A program made the translations under genes and the position numbers. Below the pieces are notes generated by a model. The model had not been told where the DNA came from. It made no database searches and saw nothing but the letters and a program-made list of their open reading frames with translations. 64,000 nt of DNA, from NCBI RefSeq assembly GCF_050003625.1, contig NC_134399.1:152824473-152888472 (forward strand), read 5' to 3'. Positions 28,386 to 43,400 of this stretch are shown piece after piece. Within the stretch, counting starts at the first letter, position 1. Every line of letters starts with the position of its first letter. This DNA is from Haematobia irritans. Lineage: Eukaryota > Arthropoda > Insecta > Diptera > Muscidae.

Positions 28386-31300
28386 ATGACCACCCCCAAA
28401 AAATCGAAAATTCCATCCAAATCCTGAAAAATTGAAATTTTTATATGAAAAACTTGTTTTGCTCATATCTCCTAAACTATGCGTCCTAGAGCGAAAAGGA
28501 GCTTAATTCATGACCACCCCCAAAAAAACGAAAATTCCATCCAAATCCTGAAAAAATTGAAATTTTTATATGAAAAACTTGTTTTGCTCATATCTCCTAA
28601 ACTATGCGTCCTAGAGCGAAAAGGAGCTTAATTCATGACCACCCCCAAAAAATCGAAAATTCCATCCAAATCCTGAAAAAAATGAAATTTTTATATGAAA
28701 AACTTGTTTTGCTCATATCTCCTAAACTATGCGTCCTAGAGCGAAAAGGAGCTTAATTCATGACCACCCCCAAAAAATCGAAAATTCCATCCAAATCCTG
28801 AAAAAATTGAAATTTTTATATGAAAAACTTGTTTTGCTCATATCTCCTAAACTATGCGTCCTAGAGCGAAAAGGAGCTTAATTCATGACCACCCCCAAAA
28901 AATCGAAAATTCCTTCGAAATCCTGAAAAATTTGAATTTTTATACGCAAAACTTGTTTTGCTCATATCTCCTACACTATGCGTCCTAGAGCGAAAAGGAG
29001 CTTAATTCATGACCACCCGCAAAAAAACGAAAATTCCATCCAAATCCTGAAAAAATTTAAATTTTTATATGAAAAACTTGTTTTGCTCATATCTCCTAAA
29101 CTATGCGTCCTAGAGCGTAAAGGAGCTTTATTCATGACCACCCCCAAAAAATCGAAAATTCCTTCAAAATCCTGAAAAAATTGAAATTTTTATATGAAAA
29201 ACTTGTTTTGCTCATATCTCCTAAACTATGCGTCCTAGAGCGAAAAGGAGCTTAATTCATGACCACCCCCAAAAAATCGAAAATTCCATCCAAATCCTGA
29301 AAAAATTGAAATTTTTATATGAAAAACTTGTTTTGCTCATATCTCCTAAACTATGCGTCCTAGAGCGAAAAGGTGCTTAATTCATGACCACCCCCAAAAA
29401 ATCGAAAATTCCTTCGAAATCCTGAAAAAATTGAAATTTTTATATGAAAAATTTGTTTTGCTCATATCTCCTGAACTATGCGTCCTAGAGCGAAAAGGAG
29501 CTTAATTCATGACCACCCCCAAAAAATCGAAAATTCCATCCAAATCCTGAAAAAATTGAAATTTTTATACGAAAAACTTGTTTTGCTCATATCTCCTAAA
29601 CTATGCGTCCTAGATCGAAAAGGAGCTTAATTCATGACCACCCCCAAAAATCGAAAATTCCATCCAAATCCTGAAAAAATTGAAATTTTTATATGAAAAA
29701 TTTGTTTTGCTCATATCTCCTAAACTATGCGTCCTAGAGCGAAAAGGAGCTTAATTCATGACCACCCCCAAAAAATCTAAAATTCCTTCAAAATCCTGAA
29801 AAAATTTAAATTTTTATATGAAAAACTTGTTTTGCTCATATCTCCTAAACTATGCGTCCTAGAGCGAAAAGGAGCTTAATTCATGACCACCCCCAAAAAA
29901 TTGAAAATTCCTTCGAAATCCTGAAAAAATTGAAATTTTTATACGAAAAACTTGTTTTGCTCATATCTCCTACACTATGCGTCCTAGAGCGAAAAGGAGC
30001 TTAATTCATGACCACCCGCAAAAAAACGAAAATTCCATCCAAATCCTGAAAAAATTTAAATTTTTATATGAAAAACTTGTTTTGCTCATATCTCCTAAAC
30101 TATGCGTCCTAGAGCGAAAAGGAGCTTAATTCATGACCACCCCCAAAAAATCGAAAATTCCATCCAAATCCTGAAAAAAATTTAATTTTTATATGAAAAA
30201 CTTGTTTTGCTCATATCTCCTAAACTATGCGTCCTAGAGCGTAAAGGAGCTTAATTCATGACCACCCCCAAAAAATCGAAAATTCCTTCAAAATCCTGAA
30301 AAAATTGAAATTTTTATATGAAAAACTTGTTTTGCTCATATCTCCTAAACTATGCGTCCTAGAGCGAAAAGGAGCTTAATTCATGACCACCCCCAAAAAA
30401 TCTAAAATTCCATCCAAATCCTGAAAAAATTTAAATTTTTATATGAAAAACTTGTTTTGCTCATATCTCCTAAACTATGCGTCCTAGAGCGAAAAGGAGC
30501 TTAATTCATGACCACCCCCAAAAAATCGAAAATTCCTTCGAAATCCTGAAAAAATTGAAATTTTTATATGAAAAACTTGTTTTGCTCATATCTCCTAAAC
30601 TATGCGTCCTAGAGCGAAAAGGAGCTTAATTCATGACCACCCCCAAAAAATCGAAAATTCCATCCAAATCCTGAAAAAATTGAAATTTTTATACGAAAAA
30701 CTTGTTTTGCTCATGTCTCCTAAACTATGCGTCCTAGAGCGAAAAGGAGCTTAATTCATGACCACCCCCAAAAATCGAAAATTCCATCCAAATCCTGAAC
30801 AAATTGAAATTTTTATATGAAAAATTTGTTTTGCTCATATCTCCTAAACTATGCGTCCTAGAGCGAAAAGGAACTTAATTCATGACCACCCCCAAAAATC
30901 GAAAATTCCTTCGAAATCCTGAAAAAATTGAAATTTTTATATGAAAAACTTGTTTTGCTCATATCTCCTAAACTATGCGTCCTAGAGCGAAAAGGAGCTT
31001 AATTCATGACCACCCCCAAAAAATCGAAAATTCCTTCGAAATCCTGAAAAAATTGAAATTTTTATATGAAAAACTTGTTTTGCTTATATCTCCTAAACTA
31101 TGCGTCCTAGAGCGAAAAGGAGCTTAATTCATGACCGCCCCCAAAAAATCTAAAATTCCATCCAAATCCTGAAAAAATTGAAATTTTTATATGAAAAACT
31201 TGTTTTGCTCATATCTCCTAAACTATGCGTCCTAGAGCGAAAAAGAGCTTAATTCATGACCACCCCCAAAAAATCGGAAATTCCTTCGAAATCCTGAAAA

Positions 31301-34300
31301 AATTTAAATTTTTATATGAAAAACTTGTTTTGCTCATATCTCCTAAACTATGCGTCCTAGAGCGAAAAGGAGCTTAATTCATGACCACCCCCCAAAAAAT
31401 CTAAAATTCCATCCAAATCCTGAAAAAATTTAAATTTTTATATGAAAAACTTGTTTTGCTCATATCTCCTAAACTATGCGTCCTAGAGCGAAAAGGAGCT
31501 TAATTCATGACCACCCCCAAAAAATCGAAAATTCCATCCAAATCCTGAAAAAATTTTAATTTTTATATGAAAAACTTGTTTTGCTCATATCTCCTAAACT
31601 ATGCGTCCTAGAGCGAAAAGGAGCTTAATTCATGACCACCCCAAAAAAATCGAAAATTCCATCCAAATCCTGAAAAAATTGAAATTTTTATATGAAAAAC
31701 TTGTTTCGCTCATATCTCCTAAACTATGCGTCCTAGAGCGAAAAGGAGCTTAATTCATGACCACCCCCAAAAAATCGAAAATTCCTTCGAAATCCTCAAA
31801 AAATTGAAATTTTTATATGAAAAACTTGTTTTGCTCATATCTCCTGAACTATGCGTCCTAGAGCGAAAAGGAGCTTAATTCATGACCACCCCCAAAAAAT
31901 CGAAAATTCCATCCAAATCCTGAAAAAATTGAAATTTTTATACGAAAAACTTGTTTTGCTCATATCTCCTAAACTATGCGTTCTAGAGCGAAAAGGAGCT
32001 TAATTCATGACCACCCCCAAAAATCGAAAATTCCATCCAAATCCTGAAAAAATTGAAATTTTTATATGAAAAATTTGTTTTGCTCATATCTCCTAAACTA
32101 TGCGTCCTAGAGCGAAAAGGAGCTTAATTCATGACCACCCCCAAAAAATCGAAAATTCCTTCGAAATCCTGAAAAAATTGAAATTTTTATATGAAAAACT
32201 TGTTTTGCTCATATCTCCTAAACTATGCGTCCTAGAGCGAAAAGGAGCTTAATTCATGACCACCCCCAAAAAATTGAAAATTCCTTCGAAATCCTGAAAA
32301 AAATTAAATTTTTATATGAAAAATTTGTTTTGCTCATATCTCCTAAACTATGCGTCCTAGAGCGAAAAGGAGCTTAATTCATGACCACCCCAAAAAAATC
32401 GAAAATTCCATCCAAATCCTGAAAAAATTGAACTTTTTATATAAAAAACTTGTTTTGCTCATATCTCCTAAACTATGCGTCCTAGAGCGAAAAGGAGCTT
32501 AATTCATGACCACCCCCAAAAAATCGAAAATTCCATCCAAATCCTGAAAAAATTGAAATTTTTATATGAAAAATTTGTTTTGCTCATATCTCCTAAACTA
32601 TGCGTCCTAGAGCGAAAAGGAGCTTAATTCATGACCACCCCCAAAAAATCGAAAATTCCTTCGAAATCCTGAAAAAATTGAAATTTTTATATGAAAAACT
32701 TGTTTTGCTCATATCTCCTAAACTATGCGTCCTAGAGCGAAAAGGAGCTTAATTCATGACCACCCCCAAAAAATCGAAAATTCCTTCGAAATCCTGAAAA
32801 AAATTAAATTTTTATATGAAAAACTTGTTTTGCTCATATCTCCTAAACTATGCGTCCTAGAGCGAAAAGGAGCTTAATTCATGACCACCCCCAAAAAATT
32901 GAAAATTCCTTCGAAATCCTGAAAAAATTGAAATTTTTATACGAAAAACTTGTTTTGCTCATATCTCCTACACTATGCGTCCTAGAGTGAAAAGGAGCTT
33001 AATTCATGACCACCCGCAAAAAAACGAAAATTCCATCCAAATCCTTTAAAAAATTTAAATTTTTATATGAAAAACTTGTTTTGCTCATATCTCCTAAACT
33101 ATGCGTCCTAGAGCGAAAAGGAGCTTAATTCATGACCACCCCCAAAAAATCGAAAATTCCATCCAAATCCTGAAAAAATTGAAATTTTTATATGAAAAAC
33201 TTGTTTTGCTCATATCTCCTAAACTATGCGTCCTAGAGCGAAAAGGAGCTTAATTCATGACCACCCCAAAAAAATCGAAAATTCCATCCAAATCCTGAAA
33301 AAATTGAAATTTTTATATGAAAAACTTGTTTTGCTCATATCTCCTAAACTATGCGTCCTAGAGCGAAAAGGAGCTTAATTCATGACCACAACCAAAAAAT
33401 CGAAAATTCCATCCAAATCCTGAAAAAATTGAAATTTTTATATGAAAAACTTGTTTTGCTCATATCTCCTAAACTATGCGTCCTAGAGCGAAAAGGAGCT
33501 TAATTCATGACCACCCCCAAAAAATCGAAAATTCCATCCAAATCCTGAAAAAATTGAAATTTTTATATGAAAAACTTGTTTTGCTCATATCTCCTAAACT
33601 ATGCGTCCTAGAGCGAAAAGGAGCTTAATTCATGACCACCCCCAAAAAATCGAAAATTCCTTCGAAATCCTGAAAAAATTGAAATTTTTATATGAAAAAC
33701 TTGTTTTGCTCATATCTCCTAAACTATGCGTCCTAGAGCGAAAAGGAGCTTAATTCATGACCACCCCCAAAAAATCGAAAATTCCATCCAAATCCTGAAA
33801 AAATTGAAATTTTTATACGAAAAACTTGTTTTGCTCATATCTCCTAAACTATGCGTCCTAGAGCGAAAAGGAGCTTAATTCATGACCACCCCCAAAAATC
33901 GAAAATTCCATCCAAATCCTGAAAAAATTGAAATTTTTATATGAAAAATTTGTTTTGCTCATATCTCCTAAACTATGCGACCTAGAGCGAAAAGGAGCTT
34001 AATTCATGACCACCCCCAAAAAATCGAAAATTCCTTCGAAATCCTGAAAAAATTGAAATTTTTATATGAAAAACTTGTTTTGCTCATATCTCCTAAACTA
34101 TGCGTCCTAGAGCTTAATTCATGACCACCCCCAAAAAATCGAAAATTCCTTCGAAATCCTGAAAAAATTGAAATTTTTATATGAAAAACTTGTTTTGCTC
34201 ATATCTCCTAAACTATGCGTCCTAGAGCGAAAAGGAGCTTAATTCATGACCACCCCCAAAAAATCTAAAATTCCATCCAAATCCTGAAAAAATTGAAATT

Positions 34301-37300
34301 TTTATACGAAAAACTTGTTTTGCTCATATCTCCTAAACTATGCGTCCTAGAGCGAAAAGGAGCTTAATTCATGACCACCCCCAAAAATCGAAAATTCCAT
34401 CCAAATCTTGAAAAAATTGAAATTTTTATATGAAAAACTTGTTTTGCTCATATCTCCTAAACTATGCGTCCTAGAGCGAAAAGGAGCTTAATTCATGACC
34501 ACCCCCAAAAAATCGAAAATTCCTTCGAAATCCTGAAAAAATTGAAATTTTTATATGAAAAACTTGTTTTGCTCATATCTCCTAAACTATGCGTCCTAGA
34601 GCGAAAAGGAGCTTAATTCATGACCGCCCCCAAAAAATCTAAAATTCCATCCAAATCCTGAAAAAATTTAAATTTTTATATGAAAAACTTGTTTTGCTCA
34701 TATCTCCTAAACTATGCGTCCTAGAGCGAAAAGGAGCTTAATTCATGACCACCCCCAAAAAATCGGAAATTCCTTCGAAATCCTGAAAAAATTGAAATTT
34801 TTATATGAAAAACTTGTTTTGCTCATATCTCCTAAACTATGCGTCCTAGAGCGAAAAGGAGCTTAATTCATGACCACCCCCAAAAAATCTAAAATTCCAT
34901 CCAAATCCTGAAAAAATTGAAATTTTTATATGAAAAACTTGTTTTGCTCATATCTCCTAAACTATGCGTCCTAGAGCGAAAAGGAGCTTAATTCATGACC
35001 ACCCCCAAAAAATCGAAAATTCCTTCAAAATCCCAAAAAAATTTAAATTTTTAGATGAAAAACTTGTTTTGCTCATATCTCCTAAACTATGCGTCCTAGA
35101 GCGAAAAGGAGCTTAATTCATGACCACCCCCAAAAAATCGAAAATTCCATCCAAATCCTGAAAAAATTGAAATTTTTATATGAAAAACTTGTTTTGCTCA
35201 TATCTCCTAAACTATGCGTCCTAGAGCGAAAAGGAGCTTAATTCATGACCACCCCCAAAAAATCGAAAATTCCTTCGAAATCCTGAAAAAATTGAAATTT
35301 TTATATGAAAAACTTGTTTTGCTCATATCTCCTAAACTATGCGTCCTAGAGCGAAAAGGAGCTTAATTCATGACCACCCCCAAAAAATCGAAAATTCCAT
35401 CCAAATCCTGAAAAAATTGAAATTTTTATACGAAAAACTTGTTTTGCTCATATCTCCTAAACTATGCGTCCTAGAGCGAAAAGGAGCTTAATTCATGACC
35501 ACCCCCAAAAATCGAAAATTCCATCCAAATCCTGAAAAAATTGAAATTTTTATATGAAAAATTTGTTTTGCTCATATCTCCTAAACTATGCGTCCTAGAG
35601 CGAAAAGGAGCTTAATTCATGACCACCCCCAAAAAATCGAAAATTCCTTCGAAATCCTGAAAAAATTGAAATTTTTATATGAAAAATTTGTTTTGCTCAT
35701 ATCTCCTAAACTATGTGTCCTAGAGCGAAAAGGAGCTTAATTCATGACCACCCCCAAAAAATCGAAAATTCCTTCGAAATCCTGAAAAAATTGAAATTTT
35801 TATATGAAAAACTTGTTTTGCTCATATCTCCTAAACTATACGTCCTAGAGCTTAATTCATGACCACCCCCAGAAAATCGAAAATTCCATCCAAATCCTGA
35901 AAAAATTGAAATTTTTATATGAAAAACTTGTTTTGCTCATATCTCCTAAACTATGCATTCTAGAGCGAAAAGGAGCTCAATTCATGACCACCCTCAAAAA
36001 ATCGAAAATTCCATCCAAATCCTGAAAAAATTTAAATTTTTATATGAAAAATTTGTTTTGCTCATATCTCCTAAACTATGCGTCCTAGAGCGAAAAGGAG
36101 CTTAATTCATGACCACCCCAAAAAATCGAAAATTCCATCCAAATCCTGAAAAAATTGAAATTTTCATATGAAAAACTTGTTTTGCTCATTTCTCCTAAAC
36201 TATGCGTCCTAGAGCGAAAAGGAGCTTAATTCATGACCACCCCCAAAAAATCGAAAATTCCTTCCAAATCCTGAAAAATTTGAAATTTTTATATGAAAAA
36301 CTTGTTTTGCTCATATCTCCTAAACTATGCGTCCTAGAGCGAATAGGAGCTTAATTCATGACCACCCCCAAAAAATCGAAAATTCCATCCAAATCCTGAA
36401 AAAATTGAAATTTTTATATGAAAAATTTGTTTTGCTCATATCTCCTAAACTATGCGTCCTAGAGCGAAAAGGAGCTTAATTCATGACCACCCCCAAAATA
36501 TCGAAAATTCCTTCGAAATCCTTAAAAATTGAAATTTTTATATGAAAAACTTGTTTTGCTCATATCTCCTAAACTATGCGTCCTAGAGCTTAATTCATGA
36601 CCACCCCCAAAAAGTCGAAAATTCCAACCAAATCCTGAAAAATTGAAATTTTTATATGAAAAACTTGTTTTGCTCATATCTCCTAAACTATGCGTTCTAG
36701 AGCGAAAAGGAGCTTAATTCATGACCACCCCCAAAAAATCGAAAATTCCTTCCAAATTATGAAAAAATTGAAATTTTTATATGAAAAACTTGTTTTGCTC
36801 ATATCTCCTAAACTATGCGTCCTAGATCGAAAAGGAGCTTAATTCATGACCACCCCCAAAAAATCAAAAATTCCATCCAAATCCTGAAAAAATTTAAATT
36901 TTTATATGAAAAACTTGTTTTGCTCATATCTCCTAAACTATGGGTCCTAGAGCGAAAAGGAGCTTAATTCATGACCACCCCCAAAAAATCGAAAATTCCA
37001 TCCAAATCCTGAAAAAATTTAAATTTTTATATGAAAAATTTGTTTTGCTCATATCTCCTAAACTATGCGTCCTAGAGCGAAAAGGAGCTTAATTCATGAC
37101 CACCCCCAAAAAATTGAAAATTCCATCCAAATCCTGAAAAAATTTAAATTTTTATATGAAAAACTTGTTTTGCTCATATCTCCTAAACTATGCGTTCTAG
37201 AGCGAAAAGGAGCTTAATTCATGACCACCCCCAAAAAATCGAAATTTCCATCCAAATCCTGAAAAAAATTAAATTTTTATATGAAAAACTTGTTTTGCTC

Positions 37301-38202
37301 ATATCTCCTAAACTATGCGTCCTAGAGCGAAAAGGAGCTTATTTCATGACCACCCCCAAAAAATCGAAATTTCCATCCAAATCCTGAAAAATTTAAATTT
37401 TTATATGAAAAACTTGTTTTGCTCATATCTCCTAAACTATGCGTCCTAGAGCGAAAAGGAGCTTAATTCATGACCACCCCAAAAAAATCGAAAATTCCAT
37501 CCAAATCCTGAAAAAATTGAAATTTTTATATGAAAAACTTGTTTTGCTCATATCTCCTAAACTATGCGTCCTAGAGCGAAAAGGAGCTTAATTCATGACC
37601 ACCCCCAAAAAATCGAAAATTCCATCCAAATCCTGAAAAAATTGAAATTTTTGTATGAAAAACTCGTTTTACTCATATCTCCTAAACTATGCGTCCTAGA
37701 GTGAAAAGGAGCTTAATTCATGACCACCCCCAAAAAATCGAAAATTCCTTCGAAATCCTGAAAAAAATGAAATTTTTATATGAAAAACTTGTTTTGCTCA
37801 TATCTCCTAAACTATGCGTCCTAGAGCGAAAAGGAGCTTAATTCATGACCACTCCCAAAAAATCGAAAATTCCATTCAAATCCTGAAAAATTGAAATTTT
37901 TATACGAAAAACTTGTTTTGCTCATATCTCCTAAACTATGCGTCCTAGAGCGAAAAGGAGCTTAATTCATGACCACCCCCAAAAAATCGAAAATTCCATC
38001 CAAATCCTGAAAAAAATTAAATTTTTATATGAAAAACTTGTTTTGCTCATATCTCCTAAACTATGCGTCCTAGAGCGAAAAGGAGCTTAATTCATGACCA
38101 CCCCCAAAAAATCGAAAATTCCATCCAAATCCTGAAAAAATTGAAATTTTTATATGAAAAATTTGTTTTGCTCATATCTCCTAAACTATGCGTCCTAGAG
38201 CG

Positions 38203-38888
38203 AAAAGGAGCTTAATTCATGACCACCCCCAAGAAATCGAAAATTCCTTCGAAATCCTGAAAAAATTGAAATTTTTATATGAAAAACTTGTTTTGCTCAT
38301 ATCTCCTAAACTATGCGTCCTAGAGCGAAAAGGAGCTTAATTCATGACCACCCCCAAAAAATCGAAAATTCCTTTCCCCCCCAAAAAATCGAAAATTCCA
38401 TCCAAATCCTGAAAAAATTGAAATTTTTATATGAAAAATTTGTTTTGCTCATATCTCCTAAACTATGCGTCCTAGAGCGAAAAGGAGCTTAATTCATGAC
38501 CACCCCCAAAAAATCGAAAATTCCTTCGAAATCCTGAAAAAATTGAAAAGGAGCTTAATTCATGACCACCCCCAAGAAATCGAAAATTCCTTCGAAATCC
38601 TGAAAAAATTGAAATTTTTATATGAAAAACTTGTTTTGCTCATATCTCCTAAACTATGCGTCCTAGAGCGAAAAGGAGCTTAATTCATGACCACCCCCAA
38701 AAAATCGAAAATTCCTTTCCCCCCCAAAAAATCGAAAATTCCATCCAAATCCTGAAAAAATTGAAATTTTTATATGAAAAATTTGTTTTGCTCATATCTC
38801 CTAAACTATGCGTCCTAGAGTGAAAAGGAGCTTAATTCATGACCACCCCCAAAAAATCGAAAATTCCTTCGAAATCCTGAAAAAATTG
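38203..38888 (+). repeat. Tandem 343-bp duplication containing two unusual joins
   Basis: Copy 1 is about 38203-38545 and copy 2 about 38546-38888. Both contain the rare CCCCCAAGAAATCG variant (38231 and 38574) and the aberrant join ATTCCTTTCCCCCCCAAAAA (38371 and 38714), where a unit is cut after ATTCC and re-enters at the C run. The copy boundary AATTGAAAAGGAGCTT at about 38545 is a third irregular join. Copy 2 differs at 38821 (GAGTG for GAGCG). Confidence 0.85.
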
Positions 38889-40460
38889 AAATTTTTATAT
38901 GAAAAACTTGTTTTGCTCATATCTCCTAAACTATGCGTCCTAGAGCGAAAAGGAGCTTAATTCATGACCACTCCCAAAAAATCGAAAATTCCATTCAAAT
39001 CCTGAAAAAATTGAAATTTTTATACGAAAAACTTGTTTTGCTCATATCTCCTAAACTATGCGTCCTAGAGCGAAAAGGAGCTTAATTCATGACCACCCCC
39101 AAAAAATCGAAAATTCCATCCAAATCCTGAAAAAATTGAAATTTTTATATGAAAAATTTGTTTTGCTCATATCTCATAAACTATGCGTCCTAGAGTGAAA
39201 AGGAGCTTAATTCATGACCACCCCCAAAAAATCGAAAATTCCATCCAAATCCTGAAAAATTGAAATTTTTATATGAAAAACTTGTTTTGCTCATATCTCC
39301 TAAACTATGCGTCCTAGAGCGAAAAGGAGCTTAATTCATGACCACCCCCAAAAAAACGAAAATTCCATCCAAATCCTGAAAAAATTTAAATTTTTATATG
39401 AAAAACTTGTTTTGCTCATATCTCCTAAACTATGCGTCCTAGAGCGAAAAGGAGCTTAATTCATGACCACCCCCAAAAAATCGAAAATTCCATCCAAATC
39501 CTGAAAAAATTGAAATTTTTATATGAAAAACTTGTTTTGCTCATATCTCCTAAACTATGCGTCCTAGAGCGTAATTCATGACCACCCCCAAAAAATCGAA
39601 AATTCCATCCAAATCCTGAAAAAATTGAAATTTTTATATGAAAAACTTGTTTTGCTCATATCTCCTAAACTATGCGTCCTAGAGCGAAAAGGAGCTTAAT
39701 TCATGACCACCCCCAAAAAATCGAAAATTCCTTCGAAATCCTGAAAAATTTGAATTTTTATACGAAAAACTTGTTTTGCTCATATCTCCTACACTATGCG
39801 TCCTAGAGCGAAAAGGAGCTTAATTCATTACCACCCGCAAAAAAAACGAAAATTCCATCCAAATCCTGAAAAAATTTAAATTTTTATATGAAAAACTTGT
39901 TTTGCTCATATCTCCTAAACTATGCGTCCTAGAGCGTAAAGGAGCTTAATTCATGACCACCCCCCAAAAAATCGAAAATTCCTTCAAAATCCTGAAAAAT
40001 TTGAAATTTTTATATGAAAAACTTGTTTTGCTCATATCTCCTAAACTATGCGTCCTAGAGCGAAAAGGAGCTTAATTCATGACCACCCCCAAAAAATCGA
40101 AAATTCCATCCAAATCCTGAAAAAATTGAAATTTTTATATGAAAAACTTGTTTTGCTCATATCTCCTAAACTATGCGTCCTAGAGCGAAAAGGAGCTTAA
40201 TTCATGACCACCCCCAAAAAATCGAAAATTCCTTCGAAATCCTGAAAAAATTGAAATTTTTATATGAAAAACTTGTTTTGCTCATATCTCCTGAACTATG
40301 CGTCCTAGAGCGAAAAGGAGCTTAATTCATGACCACCCCCAAAAAATCTAAAATTCCATCCAAATCCTGAAAAAATTGAAATTTTTATACGAAAAACTTG
40401 TTTTGCTCATATCTCCTAAACTATGCGTCCTAGAGCGAAAAGGAGCTTAATTCATGACCA

Positions 40461-43400
40461 CCCCCAAAAATCGAAAATTCCATCCAAATCCTGAAAAAAT
40501 TGAAATTTTTATATGAAAAATTTGTTTTGCTCATATCTCCTAAACTATGCGTCCTAGAGCGAAAAGGAGCTTAATTCATGACCACCCCCAAAAAATTGAA
40601 AATTCCTTCGAAATCCTGAAAAAATTGAAATTTTTATACGAAAAACTTGTTTTGCTCATATCTCCTAAACTATGCGTCCTAGAGCGAAAAGGAGCTTAAT
40701 TCATGACCACCCCCAAAAAAACGAAAATTCCATCCAAATCCTGAAAAAATTTAAATTTTTATATGAAAAACTTGTTTTGCTCATATCTCCTAAACTATGC
40801 GTCCTAGAGCGAAAAGGAGCTTAATTCATGACCACCCCCAAAAAATCGAAAATTCCATCCAAATCCTGAAAAAAATTTAATTTTTGTATGAAAAACTTGT
40901 TTTGCTCATATCTCCTAAACTATGCGTCCTAGAGCGAAAAGGAGCTTAATTCATGACCACCCCAAAAAAATCGAAAATTCCATCCAAATCCTGAAAAAAT
41001 TGAAATTTTTATATGAAAAACTTGTTTTGCTCATATCTCCTAAACTATGCGTCCTAGAGCGAAAAGGAGCTTAATTCATGACCACCCCCAAAAAATCGGA
41101 AATTCCTTCGAAATCCTGAAAAAAATTAAATTTTTATATGAAAAACTTGTTTTGCTCGTATCTCCTAAACTATGCGTCCTAGAGCGAAAAGGAGCTTAAT
41201 TCATGACCACCCCCAAAAAATCGAAAATTCCATCCAAATCCTGAAAAAATTTAAATTTTTATATGAAAAACTTGTTTTGCTCATATCTCCTAAACTATGC
41301 GTCCTAGAGCGAAAAGGAGCTTAATTCATGACCACAACCAAAAAATCGAAAATTCCATCCAAATCCTGAAAAAATTGAAATTTTTATATGAAAAACTTGT
41401 TTTGCTCATATCTCCTAAACTATGCGTCCTATAGCGAAAAGGAGCTTAATTCATGACCACCCCCAAAAAATCGAAAATTCCTTCAAAATCCTGAAGAAAT
41501 TTAAATTTTTATATGAAAAATTTGTTTTGCTCATATCTCCTAAACTATGCGTCCTAGAGCGAAAAGGAGCTTAATTCATGACCACCCCCAAAAAATCGAA
41601 AATTCCATCCAAATCCTGAAAAAATTGAAATTTTTATATGAAAAACTTGTTTTGCTCATATCTCCTAAACTATGCGTCCTAGAGCGAAAAGGAGCTTAAT
41701 TCATGACCGCCCCCAAAAAATCTAAAATTCCATCCAAATCCTGAAAAAATTGAAATTTTTATATGAAAAACTTGTTTTGCTCATATCTCCTAAACTATGC
41801 GTCCTAGAGCGAAAAGGAGCTTAATTCATGACCACCCCCAAAAAATCGGAAATTCCTTCGAAATCCTGAAAAAATTTAAATTTTTATATGAAAAACTTGT
41901 TTTGCTCGTATCTCCTAAACTATGCGTCCTAGAGCGAAAAGGAGCTTAATTCATGACCACCCCCAAAAAATCTAAAATTCCATCCAAATCCTGAAAAAAT
42001 TTAAATTTTTATATGAAAAACTTGTTTTGCTAATATCTCCTAAACTATGCGTCCTAGAGCGAAAAGGAGCTTAATTCATGACCACCCCCAAAAAATCGAA
42101 AATTCCATCCAAATCCTGAAAAAATTTTAATTTTTATATGAAAAACTTGTTTTGCTCATATCTCCTAAACTATGCGTCCTAGAGCGAAAAGGAGCTTAAT
42201 TCATGACCACCCCAAAAAAATCGAAAATTCCATCCAAATCCTGAAAAAATTGAAATTTTTATATGAAAAACTTGTTTTGCTCATATCTCCTAAACTATGC
42301 GTCCTAGAGCGAAAAGGAGCTTAATTCATGACCACTCCCAAAAAATCGAAAATTCCATTCAAATCCTGAAAAAATTGAAATTTTTATACGAAAAACTTGT
42401 TTTGCTCATATCTCCTAAACTATGCGTCCTAGAGCGAAAAGGAGCTTAATTCATGACCACCCCCAAAAAATCGAAAATTCCATCCAAATCCTGAAAAAAT
42501 TGAAATTTTTATATGAAAAATTTGTTTTGCTCATATCTTATAAACTATGCGTCCTAGAGCGAAAAGGAGCTTAATTCATGACCACCCCCAAAAAATCGAA
42601 AATTCCATCCAAATCCTGAAAAATTGAAATTTTTATATGAAAAACTTGTTTTGCTCATATCTCCTAAACTATGCGTCCTAGAGCGAAAAGGAGCTTAATT
42701 CATGACCACCCCCAAAAAAACGAAAATTCCATCCAAATCCTGAAAAAATTTAAATTTTTATATGAAAAACTTGTTTTGCTCATATCTCCTAAACTATGCG
42801 TCCTAGAGCGAAAAGGAGCTTAATTCATGACCACCCCCAAAAAATCGAAAATTCCATCCAAATCCTGAAAAAATTGAAATTTTTATATGAAAAACTTGTT
42901 TTGCTCATATCTCCTAAACTATGCGTCCTAGAGCGAAAATGAGCTTAATTCATGACCACCCCCAAAAAATCGAAAATTCCTTCGAAATCCTGAAAAAATT
43001 GAAATTTTTATATGAAAAACTTGTTTTGCTCATATCTCCTGAACTATGCGTCCTAGAGCGAAAAGGAGCTTAATTCATGACCACCCCCAAAAAATCGAAA
43101 ATTCCTTCCAAATCCTGAAAAAATTGAAATTTTTATACGAAAAACTTGTTTTGCTCATATCTCCTAAACTATGCGTCCTAGAGCGAAAAGGAGCTTAATT
43201 CATGACCACCCCCAAAAATCGAAAATTCCATCCAAATCCTGAAAAAATTGAAATTTTTATATGAAAAATTTGTTTTGCTCATATCTCCTAAACTATGCGT
43301 CCTAGAGCGAAAAGGAGCTTAATTCATGACACCCCCAAAAAATTGAAAATTCCTTCGAAATCCTGAAAAAATTGAAATTTTTATACGAAAAACTTGTTTT

